Shown: positions 34,058-41,440 of the stretch, piece by piece | Position numbering within the stretch: position 1 is the stretch's first letter | How the letters are laid out: the number at the start of each line of letters is the position of its first letter | Source: Microbispora sp. H13382 | GTDB lineage: Bacteria; Actinomycetota; Actinomycetes; Streptosporangiales; Streptosporangiaceae | Length of the DNA stretch: 64,000 nucleotides | Assembly: GCF_014161445.1 (NCBI RefSeq) | Contig: NZ_JABBXA010000007.1 | Span: forward strand, 186,001-250,000 | Reading direction: 5' to 3' | The notes under the pieces: generated by a model | Seen by the model: the letters and a program-made list of their open reading frames with translations, nothing else | Told to the model about the DNA's origin: nothing | The model's database searches: none | Position numbers and translations under genes: made by a program

Positions 34058-34414
34058 CTACTGGCCGAAGGAGAAGCGGAGCTGAGCGTTTATCAAGAAA
34101 TTGAGCCGGTGGCGCAGATGACCGATCACAGCCTGCTCCGGAATTTCTCCAGGCGTCAACAGCGTCCAGCACAGTTTGCATCCGTTCTCGGCCGGCCGTA
34201 TATCGAACCGGATCTCATCGTCGGGCCTCTCAGGCCACAAGGACGACCAGACCACGAGTTCCGGCTCCACCGCCTGAAGGATGCGGGGCTCAACCTCGCC
34301 GGGACGCAGATCAAGCCATCGCCGTCCACCAGGTCGCCATGGGTCGGCCAGACTCTCCCACACGATGTGGGGAGGCGGCGGTTGGTTGCGCTCTCGCGAG
34401 CCCAGCTCGATCAC
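34058..34414 (-). CDS. START/SRPBCC-like (polyketide cyclase/AHSA1-type) protein
   Basis: 118-residue protein of the SRPBCC hydrophobic-ligand-binding fold, shown by PPPPHIVWESLADPWRPGG, VVWSSLWPERPDDEIRFDI, CWTLLTPGE and the C-terminal LRHRLNFLINAQLRFSFGQ. The length is close to that of the short actinobacterial subgroup, so it appears complete. The GTG at 34414 has no clear ribosome-binding site. It sits between the two att-like scars, suggesting it was carried by an integrated element. Ligand and role are unknown. Confidence 0.75.
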   Translation of the reverse strand: MIELGSRERNQPPPPHIVWESLADPWRPGGRRWLDLRPGEVEPRILQAVEPELVVWSSLWPERPDDEIRFDIRPAENGCKLCWTLLTPGEIPEQAVIGHLRHRLNFLINAQLRFSFGQ

Positions 34415-34685
34415 TTCGACAGACTAGTAAGGGAATGTGACCAGTGCAGCCCTCGTACGATCGCGTCGGTCCGCGAGGCCAGTGCATTCGCAGGCGCCTG
34501 CGCTACCTGCCCGAGGATGTAGCAGAGAAGTGGCGGTCGCCGACCGGTGGCACAAGTTTCCACCTGAAGAGAGGTGAGCCTGTCTGCCCCGAACACAAGC
34601 GGGGCCCCGCACGGGAGCACGGTCGTGGTGATGTGCCACGAGCAGGAGTGATCGGAGAGTCGGCCCAGATCAGAGGGTCTTAAGA
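34415..34685. other. Remnant sequence before scar 2, with an integrase-tail echo
   Basis: No supported gene. The plus-strand frame ending at 34683 closes with ESAQIRGS, matching the ESAQIRG found in the tail of the integrase stub at 35225-35509, and the bases CCCAGATCAGAGGG (34664-34677) recur at 35439-35452. This is probably the 3' relic of a second, related integrase gene. Confidence 0.5.
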
Positions 34686-34836
34686 TGGACGAGTCGGCCT
34701 GTAGGCCGGGTTCGAATTTCCCACGCTCTCTACCTGCGGCGAATCGCTCTACCTCTTAAGCGACCTGCGGGAACGCTCTCGTTCGTGCTCATCGCTTGCC
34801 AGTGTTTTCCGCCGCCATGTGCCCCCGGAGTGCCCC
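34686..34836. repeat. Copy 2 of the rnpB-end repeat (att-like scar)
   Basis: The first 28 bases (34686-34713) are identical to the 3' end region of rnpB (35460-35487), including GGCCTGTAGGCCGGGTTC. The rest aligns imperfectly with copy 1. It resembles an attachment site left by an element that integrated at rnpB. Confidence 0.75.
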
Positions 34837-34858
34837 GGCCCGCCCATACAATCCAGAC

Positions 34859-35077
34859 GTGTCAGACTCCCGCATTCGCCGCCGAGCTTTGATGCGTCTC
34901 ACTCTGTGGTGGGCTGCTTCTTACGTCGCTACGTTGGGAGCGCGCCTCTTTGCCGACAATGCGTCCCTTGCGGACTCTTTGGTGACGAGCACGGGCACGT
35001 TGATCTTCGCCATCCCGTTCGGCATCGTCGCATGGTGGCCGGAACTCCGCCGCCGAGAGCCTGAAGACAAGAACTGA
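34859..35077 (+). CDS. Small two-helix membrane protein
   Basis: 72 residues from GTG 34859 (ATG 34892 would give 61). Two hydrophobic segments (LTLWWAASYVATLGARLF and TSTGTLIFAIPFGIVAWW) are joined by a short loop and followed by a charged tail (RRREPEDKN). No family is recognised. Base composition is lower in GC than the flanks. It lies between scar 2 and the integrase stub, so it is probable element cargo. Confidence 0.5.
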   Translation: MSDSRIRRRALMRLTLWWAASYVATLGARLFADNASLADSLVTSTGTLIFAIPFGIVAWWPELRRREPEDKN

Positions 35078-35224
35078 TTCGTCCTAGCGGACGGCCTGGG
35101 GCGATTATCCGGCTCATACCGTGAGCTGGCTTTCGGTGTTCGCCGGTCCTCATCATTTCGCGCTGTTCTCGCGCTCGTGTGCCCTGGCTGTGCCCTGCGA
35201 GCCTGGTAGGTCTCGCCTGTCTGA

Positions 35225-35509
35225 AGCACGACCTTTCACGACCTGCGGCACACCTTCGCGAGCACGGCCCTGGCCGAGGGCGTTCCGATCTCCGAGGTGT
35301 CCCGGTGGCACGGTCATGAGTCGATCACCACGACGGTCGATCTCTACGGGCATCTCGTGCCGGAAGCCTTCGAGCGGGCTCGTACGGCGATCGATTCGGC
35401 ATTCCGGTCCGCCCCGAGGAGGAGGGCCCGGGAATCTGCCCAGATCAGAGGGCGGAAGGTGGACGAGTCGGCCTGTAGGCCGGGTTCTGTGGTCAGCCAC
35501 AAGGGCTGA
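35225..35509 (+). pseudogene. C-terminal stub of a tyrosine integrase reading into rnpB
   Basis: Open from just after a stop at 35222-35224 to TGA 35507-35509, about 94 codons. It encodes the end of a tyrosine recombinase catalytic domain: FHDLRHTFASTALAEGVPI, VSRWHGHES and TTTVDLYGHLVPE, which give the H-x-x-R, H and nucleophile Tyr of the box. The N-terminal ~300 residues are absent. The final codons (VDESACRPGSVVSHKG) are read from the antisense of the rnpB 3' end. That is the geometry expected when an element integrates next to its int gene and supplies part of the attachment site. Confidence 0.85.
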
Positions 35510-35854
35510 CCGGCGGCCATCCATCTAGGACCGCCGTTGCCGGCGGCCTCAAGCGGTCTACCCGCGCGGCTCGGGCGGGCAGCCCTCGAACGTCGCGCGC
35601 GGGACGTTCCGGAGAACGTCCCTTCTTGACCTTGCTCCGGGTGGGGTTTACCGAGCCGCCCACGTCACCGTGGGCGCTGGTGGTCTCTTACACCACCGTT
35701 TCACCCTTACCCCCGTGAAGGGGCGGTCTGTTTTCTGTGGCACTGTCCCGCGGGTCGCCCCGGGTCGGCGTTACCGACCACCCTGCCCTGTGGAGCCCGG
35801 ACCTTCCTCGGCAGGGCCGAAGCCCTGACGCGGCCGCCCGGCCGGCTCGTCCAC
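35458..35854 (-). ncRNA. rnpB: RNase P RNA (type A, actinobacterial)
   Basis: Catalytic RNA that matures tRNA 5' ends. On the minus strand the conserved segments appear in order: GAGGAAGGTCCGGGCTCC (35809-35792), GGGCAGGGTGGT, ACAGTGCCACAGAAAACAGA, GGTAAGGGTGAAACGGTGG, AGATGGATGGCCG and ACAGAACCCGGCCTACAGG. The ends GGTGGACGAG and CTCGTCCACC pair to form helix P1, fixing the boundaries within a few bases. Length is about 397 bases, normal for actinomycetes. Its last 28 bases double as an attachment-site core, with further copies at 34686 and (decayed) 33754. Confidence 0.95.
35460..35487. other. Probable attachment-site core inside the 3' end of rnpB
   Basis: These 28 bases are exactly repeated at 34686-34713 and loosely at 33754-33782. 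The integrase stub ends within this segment. Integration here leaves rnpB intact because the incoming copy rebuilds the 3' end. Confidence 0.7.
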
Positions 35855-36042
35855 CGTGAAGGTAAGCCTAGCGGCTCCCGAATCATTCCCCGGCCCGGCC
35901 GGCGGTCATGTGAAGACCCTCTGAGTTCGCCCGGGAGACGGAGACGTGAGGCCGCACCGGCGCAGGTCGCGGGCGGACCGCTCACAGGACTCGCACAGAA
36001 CCTCTCAGAGACCACGCAGACCGGTGGGCGAGTCTGCGTCCC

Positions 36043-36963
36043 ATGATTGAGTTGCGGCAACTGACGAAGAGGTACGGCGAGGTCGCCGTCGTGGACGGCC
36101 TCAGCTTCGACGTACGGCCGGGCGCCGTCACCGGCTTCCTCGGGCCGAACGGCGCGGGCAAGACGAGCACGATGCGGATGATCCTCGGGCTCGACAGGCC
36201 GACGAGCGGGAGCGCGACGATCGGGGGGCGACGCTACGCCGACCTGCCCATGCCCCTGCGGGAGGTGGGGGCACTGCTCGACGCGCACGCCGTGCACCCG
36301 CGCAGGACCGCGTTCGACCATCTGCTCTCCCTGGCGTACGGCAACGGCATCGGACGGCGCCGGGTTGAGGAGGTGCTGGGGCTCGTTGGCCTGGCCGACG
36401 TGGCGGGCCGTCGCCCCGGTGGATTCTCCCTGGGGATGAAGCAGCGGCTCGGCATCGCTGTGGCGCTGCTCGGCGACCCCCCGGTGGTGCTGCTCGACGA
36501 ACCCGTCAACGGGCTGGACCCCGAGGGCATCCGGTGGATCCGCACGCTGACACGGAGCCTGGCCGCGCAGGGCCGGACCGTCCTGCTGTCCAGCCACCTG
36601 ATGAGCGAGATGGCCCTCACCGCCGACCATCTCGTCGTCATCGGCCGCGGGCGGCTGATCGCCGACACCGGGCTGGAGGCCTTCGTCCGCTCGGCCGCGC
36701 GGCAGGCGGTGCTCGTGCGCACTCCCGACGCGCCGCGGCTCGCCTCCCTGCTCCGGGAGGCCGGCGCCGTCGTACGGCCCGGCGCCGGGGGCGGCCTGAC
36801 GGTGACCGGGCTGTCCGGCGCCGAGATCGGGGGTCTCGCCGGCGCGCACGGAATCGTCCTGCATGAGCTCACGCCGTGGCGGGCCTCCTTGGAGGAGGCC
36901 TATCTGGAGCTCACCGGCGACAGCGTCGAGTTCGCCTCGAGTCCCGCCGGAGCCGTCTCATGA
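36043..36963 (+). CDS. ABC transporter ATP-binding protein (multidrug/antibiotic exporter type)
   Basis: 306-residue ATPase of the DrrA/CcmA-like ABC-2 group. Walker A is GPNGAGKTS (about 44-52), the Q-loop region is unusual (LDAHAVHPRRTAFDHL), the signature reads FSLGMKQRLGIA (about 128-139) and Walker B is VVLLDEPVNGLDPEG (about 150-164); the H-loop is LLSSHLMSEM. The C-terminal ~90 residues form a regulatory extension. ATG 36043 is about 190 bases from rnpB. It overlaps the permease gene by four bases (ATGA), so the two form one exporter. The substrate is unknown; antibiotics or peptides are typical for the group. Confidence 0.92.
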   Translation: MIELRQLTKRYGEVAVVDGLSFDVRPGAVTGFLGPNGAGKTSTMRMILGLDRPTSGSATIGGRRYADLPMPLREVGALLDAHAVHPRRTAFDHLLSLAYGNGIGRRRVEEVLGLVGLADVAGRRPGGFSLGMKQRLGIAVALLGDPPVVLLDEPVNGLDPEGIRWIRTLTRSLAAQGRTVLLSSHLMSEMALTADHLVVIGRGRLIADTGLEAFVRSAARQAVLVRTPDAPRLASLLREAGAVVRPGAGGGLTVTGLSGAEIGGLAGAHGIVLHELTPWRASLEEAYLELTGDSVEFASSPAGAVS

Positions 36964-37733
36964 CCGCGTACGGCGTGCTGCGCTCGGAGTGGGTGAAGTT
37001 CCGCAGCATCCGGGCCATGCTCGGCTGCCTGGCCGGGGCTGTGGTCGCCGCCGGGTCGTACGGCTACCTGTTCGGCATGGCCGCCGCACGCGACTACCTC
37101 GCCGCGCCGGCCGCGGACCGGGCGGCCTTCGACCCCACGGAGACGGCCTTCCGCGCTCTCGTGCTGGTGGGAGTGCTCATCAGCGCGGCCGGCGCGCTGA
37201 CCGTGACCTCCGAGTACGCCTCGGGGACGATGCCGGTCAGCGTCACCGCCGTGCCCAGACGCGGGCTCCTCCTCGCCGGCAAGGGGGCCGTCGTCGCGCT
37301 GGCCACGCTCCTCACCGGGCCGCCGCTGGCGCTCCTGTCGCTGACGCTCAGCCAGGCGGCGCTCGCGGCGCGGGGCGTGCCGAGCGTGGGACCCGGTGAT
37401 CCGGGAGTGCCGGGGGCGCTGCTGGGCGCGGGCCTGTTCACGGGCCTGATCGGCCTGTACGGCATGGCGCTCGGGTTCCTGCTGCGCAGGTCGGCGGGGG
37501 CCGTCTCGCTCGGGACGTTCCTGCTGGTCCTGCCCGGCATGGCGGGCCTGTTCCCGGAGGCGGTGGCCAGGTGGATCGTCACCTGGTGGCCGAGCGCGGC
37601 GGGCGCGAGGCTCTTCGCGGTCCATCCCGGCACGGAGGGGCTCGCGCCGCTCGCGGGCGCCGGGGTGCTCGCCGCCACCGTGCTCGGCCTGCTCTGCGCC
37701 GCCGCCGCCCTCTTCCACCGGCGGGACGCCTGA
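36960..37733 (+). CDS. ABC-2 type transporter permease
   Basis: 257-residue membrane protein with about six helices, partner of the ATPase just upstream (4-base overlap). The N-terminus VLRSEWVKFRSIRA is the typical cytosolic start of this permease class, and LTVTSEYASGTMPVSVTAVPRR (about 80-101) is the conserved coupling region. The last helices end at FHRRDA. The stop codon lies in a 22-base tandem duplication (37714-37757). The pair is followed by a two-component system, which may regulate it. Confidence 0.9.
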   Translation: MTAYGVLRSEWVKFRSIRAMLGCLAGAVVAAGSYGYLFGMAAARDYLAAPAADRAAFDPTETAFRALVLVGVLISAAGALTVTSEYASGTMPVSVTAVPRRGLLLAGKGAVVALATLLTGPPLALLSLTLSQAALAARGVPSVGPGDPGVPGALLGAGLFTGLIGLYGMALGFLLRRSAGAVSLGTFLLVLPGMAGLFPEAVARWIVTWWPSAAGARLFAVHPGTEGLAPLAGAGVLAATVLGLLCAAAALFHRRDA

Positions 37734-37757
37734 GGTCCACCGGCGGGACACCTGAGG
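37714..37757. repeat. 22-base tandem duplication at the permease stop codon
   Basis: Two adjacent 22-base units (37714-37735 and 37736-37757) differ at one base and share CCACCGGCGGGAC and CCTGAGG. The first unit contains the permease stop codon; the second is non-coding. It looks like a recent slippage duplication. Confidence 0.8.
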
Positions 37758-37828
37758 CGATGTGCCCTGTACGCCGGGCTTAGCACCGCGTACCTATTCT
37801 TCCGCTGATCGGCGAAGGGAGGCCGGAG

Positions 37829-38539
37829 GTGGACGGGCGGCACCTGCTGGTGGTCGACGACGAACCCGTGGTGCGGGAACTGCTGGCGGCCACGCTCCGC
37901 TTCGCGGGATACGAGGTGACCTCGGCCGCGACCGGGTCGCAGGCCCTGGACACCGCGCGGGGCACGCCGCCCGACCTCGTGCTCCTCGACGTCATGCTGC
38001 CCGACATGGACGGCTTCGAGGTCATGCGCCGTCTCCGGACGCTGCCCCGCCCGCTGTCCGGCGGCCGTCCGGGTCAGGTGCCCGTGCTCTTCCTGACCGC
38101 GCGCGACACCACGCAGGACAAGATCAACGGACTGCGTCTGGGTGGCGACGACTACGTGACCAAGCCGTTCGACCTGGAGGAACTGCTGGCCCGGATCGAG
38201 GCCGTGCTCAGGCGGGCCGGAGCCGCCCCCGAGGACCGCACGCTGCGGGTGGCCGACCTGGAACTCGACCCGGAGGGCCATCAGGTGGCCCGGGCGGGCA
38301 CCCCCGTGCGGTTGTCGCCGACCGAGTTCCGCCTGCTGCACTACCTGGTGCTCAACGCCGGGAGGGTAGTGTCCAAGGCGCAGATCCTGGAGCACGTCTG
38401 GCGGTACGACTTCGCCGGAGACTCCAGCATCGTGGACACCTACGTGAGCTATGTGCGCCGCAAGATCGACAGAACCGGGCCCAAGCTGATCCACACGATG
38501 CACGGGATCGGATACGTGCTGCGCGGGCCACACCCATGA
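37829..38539 (+). CDS. OmpR-family response regulator
   Basis: 236-residue regulator. The receiver domain has the acidic pair in VVDDEP, the phospho-acceptor Asp in LLDVMLPDMDG (about 54), Thr in LFLTARD and Lys in VTKPFD. The C-terminal winged-helix DNA-binding domain spans about 140-232 (LSPTEFRLLHYLVLNAGRVV, DTYVSYVRRKID, GIGYVLR). The GTG at 37829 follows GGAGG. It overlaps the kinase gene by four bases. It resembles the TcrX/PrrA-like regulators of actinobacteria; targets are unknown, with the ABC exporter just upstream a candidate. Confidence 0.94.
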   Translation: MDGRHLLVVDDEPVVRELLAATLRFAGYEVTSAATGSQALDTARGTPPDLVLLDVMLPDMDGFEVMRRLRTLPRPLSGGRPGQVPVLFLTARDTTQDKINGLRLGGDDYVTKPFDLEELLARIEAVLRRAGAAPEDRTLRVADLELDPEGHQVARAGTPVRLSPTEFRLLHYLVLNAGRVVSKAQILEHVWRYDFAGDSSIVDTYVSYVRRKIDRTGPKLIHTMHGIGYVLRGPHP

Positions 38540-40095
38540 CGGCGCGCACGAGGCGTCCGTCGCCGCGCTGGGGGAGCCTGTCGCTGCGTGGACGGCTTCT
38601 GCTCACCACCATGGCCCTGCTCGCGGCCGGTCTCGCCGTCAGCGGCGCGGTCGCGGTCGCCACGCTGCGGGCCCACCTCATCGAACGCGTGGACCGGCAG
38701 CTCACGCCGATGGCGACGGTGCTGTCGCGGATCCCCGCCCGGCTGATCGCCGGACCGTCCGCGCCGCAGAGCCCGCAACTGCCGGGCACCCTGCCCGGGA
38801 TGGACCTGATCGACCAGGTGTACATCGCCTACCTGCGCGCGGACGGCGCCGTCGAGCAGGAGGGCGGTCCGTGGCTACAGGACCGGCTGCGGGACGGGCT
38901 GCCGGATCGGGGCCCGGCGCTCCCCCGGCTCGACAGCGCCGAGGTCGAGCGGCTGGGCGGGCGGCCGTTCGACGTGACCGGCCCCGAGGGCGGCAAATGG
39001 CGGGTCGTCGCCGTCCTGCGGCCCGCCACCGCGTCGACGCCGGCGGCGGCATCCGGCAGCGTCGTCGTGGCGGCGTCGCTCGGCGGGGTGCGGTCCACCG
39101 TCGGCCGCCTGACGACGGTCTGCGCGGCGACCGCGGCGGCGCTCGTGACGTCGCTCGCCGTCATCGGTTGGTTCGCCGTACGCCGGGGGTTGCGGCCGCT
39201 GCGGCGGATCGAGGAGACCGCCGCCGCCATCGCCGGGGGCGACCTGTCCCGGCGCGTCCCCGCGCTGGCCGCGCCCCGGACCGAGGTCGGCCGGCTGGCG
39301 GCCGCCCTGAACGTCATGCTCGGCCAGCTGGAGACGGCCTTCGCCGAGCGGGAGCGGGCGCAGGCCCGGATGCGCCGCTTCGTCGCCGACGTCAGCCACG
39401 AGCTGCGGACCCCGCTCTTCGGCATCAAGGGGTTCGCCGAACTGCACCGGATGGGCGGGCTGCCCGACGCCGACCTCACCCTCGACCGTATCGAGAGCGA
39501 GGCGGGCCGCCTGGTCCGGCTCGTGGAGGACCTGCTCCTGCTCGCCCGTCTGGACGAGGGCGAGAACGCCCTGCCCATGGATCTCGCGCCCATGGACCTG
39601 CGGACGCTCGCCGCCGACGCCCACCACGACCTGCGCGCGCTGGACCCCGGACGGGAGGTCGCGCTGACCGGGCCGGACGGCGGGCCGCCGGGTGCGGCGC
39701 CGGTTCACGGCGACGAGGCGCGGCTGCGCCAGGTGGTCTCCAACCTCGTGGGCAACGCCGTCGCCCACACCCCGCCGGGCACGCCGGTGCGGATCGGCGT
39801 CGGCACGGCCGGCGGGGACGGGGTCCTCGTGATCGCCGACGAGGGGCCGGGGATGCCCGCGGAGGAGGCCGCCCGGGTGTTCGACCGCTTCTACCGGGTG
39901 GACGACTCACGCAGCCGCACCGGCGCCGGAGGCGCCGGGCTTGGGCTGGCCATCGTCCGCTCGATCGTCGCCGCGCACGGGGGCCGGGTGGACCTGCGGA
40001 CACGGCCCGGCGCCGGAGCCGCCTTCCGCGTCGTGCTGCCGGGCGCCGCGTCGGATGCCCTCACCCGTACGGCCGGGCGCGCTGGCCGCGCGTGA
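38536..40095 (+). CDS. Membrane histidine kinase, partner of the response regulator
   Basis: 519-residue kinase. Helix 1 is about 20-45, an extracellular sensor domain of ~115 residues follows, helix 2 is about 180-205, then a HAMP domain (RRIEETAAAIAGGDLSRRVP) and the phosphoacceptor box FVADVSHELRTPLFGIKGF (His about 292). The ATPase domain has the N-box NLVGNAVAHT, G1 IADEGPGM and G2 GGAGLGLAIV. It is translated with its regulator (ATGA overlap). Its last 35 bases overlap the convergent erythromycin-esterase-like gene. The signal sensed is unknown. Confidence 0.93.
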   Translation: MTARTRRPSPRWGSLSLRGRLLLTTMALLAAGLAVSGAVAVATLRAHLIERVDRQLTPMATVLSRIPARLIAGPSAPQSPQLPGTLPGMDLIDQVYIAYLRADGAVEQEGGPWLQDRLRDGLPDRGPALPRLDSAEVERLGGRPFDVTGPEGGKWRVVAVLRPATASTPAAASGSVVVAASLGGVRSTVGRLTTVCAATAAALVTSLAVIGWFAVRRGLRPLRRIEETAAAIAGGDLSRRVPALAAPRTEVGRLAAALNVMLGQLETAFAERERAQARMRRFVADVSHELRTPLFGIKGFAELHRMGGLPDADLTLDRIESEAGRLVRLVEDLLLLARLDEGENALPMDLAPMDLRTLAADAHHDLRALDPGREVALTGPDGGPPGAAPVHGDEARLRQVVSNLVGNAVAHTPPGTPVRIGVGTAGGDGVLVIADEGPGMPAEEAARVFDRFYRVDDSRSRTGAGGAGLGLAIVRSIVAAHGGRVDLRTRPGAGAAFRVVLPGAASDALTRTAGRAGRA

Positions 40096-41284
40096 CGTCC
40101 TTGACGAACACCATCCCGTCGTAGCCGGGCAGGTGGGCCGGGTCCAGCGGGGCGTAGCCGAACCAGGGGGACTCGCGGGGGGCGGGCGGCGCGTCGGCGA
40201 GGGCGGCGGCCAGCCGGCGGACGTCGACGACGTAGCGCTCCTGCGGGAGCGCGTACAGGAGCCCTTCGAGCGTGTCCGCCGGCGGGGTGTCCACCCCCTG
40301 GTGCCGGATCGTGCCGAGGGCCATGGACAGGAAGGCGTACCCCTCGCCCAGATGCGCGTCCGCGATCGCGCCGGAGCTCCACCACTCGAACGGCACGTCG
40401 CCCATCCGCATCGTGCTCCTGTCCCGCTGGAGATGGCTGTTGTGGGCGTACACCAGCACCGGGCCCCGCTCGGCGACGGCGAGGAGGTTGGCGGCGATCA
40501 TCGAGCTCCGCAGGCCCAGTAGCCGCGGCATGCGGCCCGGTGACGTGTCGGCCATCCAGTAGTGGTAGCGCAGCAGGCCGGTGGCGGCGCGTCCGTACAG
40601 GCGCGCCCGGTCCCACTCGTCCTGCGTGGACGTCGCGAGCAGGCGCGGCGTCTCCGCGTCGAGCAGCGCCACGAGATCGTCGGCGAGCAGTCGCAGCTCC
40701 CCGGCCTCGGCCGACCGCCCCACGGATCGGGACGGATCCATCATCGTGGCGGGATCGGCCCAGCGGTCGTCGGCGCCGAGCAGGCGGTCGAGCGTTTCCG
40801 CATCGCAGGGGAGCATATCCGCGCCCACCCGGGCCGCGAGGTAACCGTGGAGAGCGGTGAGAGCCTGCCGGGGGCTCGCGGCGTGGCTGATCTCCAGCGG
40901 GCCGTCGAGACCGGCGAACCGCAGCCGCTCGCCCGCGGGCCGGCCCTCGTTGTACGCGCGCATCCAGCGCACGAGCTCGTGGTTGGCCGAAAACGCACCC
41001 CACCCGTGGCTGATGCCGCGCTCCACGACCTCGTCGAGGATGCCCGCGCCCAAGGCGACGTGGTCGTCCACGACCAGGCCCATCAGGCAGTCGCTCTCGA
41101 GCGCGATCGTCCGGTAGCCCTCCTGCTCGACGAGCTGCCGGAACAGCTCGTTACGCAGGTCCAGCAGTTCGTTGTCGCCATGGGTGGGCTCGCCGAGGGC
41201 GAGCACCCGCGGCCGGGCCGGGAGCAGCCTCATGACGGAGGCGGCGTCGACGGCGTGGACGGTGTCCGTGATGTCGATAGCCAT
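40061..41284 (-). CDS. Erythromycin esterase-family protein
   Basis: 407-residue protein of the EreA/EreB superfamily, whose best-known members open the macrolactone ring; others act on different substrates. Family features seen: VLALGEPTHGDNELL with the catalytic-site His (about 36), TIALESDC, the VERGISHGWGAF segment, LVYAHNSHLQRDR (second His cluster, about 290) and the C-terminal MVFVKDVTR. No signal peptide, so cytosolic. The ATG at 41284 has almost no leader: a perfect inverted repeat sits four bases upstream, suggesting a leaderless, operator-controlled gene. The 3' end overlaps the convergent kinase gene by 35 bases. Macrolide inactivation is plausible but not shown. Confidence 0.85.
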   Translation of the reverse strand: MAIDITDTVHAVDAASVMRLLPARPRVLALGEPTHGDNELLDLRNELFRQLVEQEGYRTIALESDCLMGLVVDDHVALGAGILDEVVERGISHGWGAFSANHELVRWMRAYNEGRPAGERLRFAGLDGPLEISHAASPRQALTALHGYLAARVGADMLPCDAETLDRLLGADDRWADPATMMDPSRSVGRSAEAGELRLLADDLVALLDAETPRLLATSTQDEWDRARLYGRAATGLLRYHYWMADTSPGRMPRLLGLRSSMIAANLLAVAERGPVLVYAHNSHLQRDRSTMRMGDVPFEWWSSGAIADAHLGEGYAFLSMALGTIRHQGVDTPPADTLEGLLYALPQERYVVDVRRLAAALADAPPAPRESPWFGYAPLDPAHLPGYDGMVFVKDVTRGQRARPYG

Positions 41285-41287
41285 ACC

Positions 41288-41305
41288 TTCAACGGTATCG
41301 TTGAA
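41288..41305. promoter_or_regulatory. Operator immediately upstream of the erythromycin-esterase-like gene
   Basis: TTCAACGGTATCGTTGAA is a perfect 7+7 inverted repeat with a 4-base centre, ending four bases before the start codon. A repressor bound here would cover the promoter of a leaderless transcript. No regulator gene is adjacent. The rest of the 41285-41440 gap shows nothing. Confidence 0.6.
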
Positions 41306-41440
41306 CTAATTCGTGAAGACTTCTCCGCCGATCCACCAGGACCAGAGGAAGAAACCCTCAAATCACGGGTTCAAGCCGGTCGGCGGGCGCACGGACCGGT
41401 TGGGATGCGAGATGTGCCGGAGTGATCCCTGTGGAGGGGC

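Noticed and set aside
34700..34725. tRNA-like T-arm sequence (GGTTCGAAT) in scar 2
   Set aside because: No acceptor, D or anticodon arms can be drawn around it; the match comes from the rnpB 3' end plus chance.
33754..34836. Possible second and third rnpB genes
   Set aside because: Only the last ~28 bases are shared; none of the catalytic core segments occurs there.
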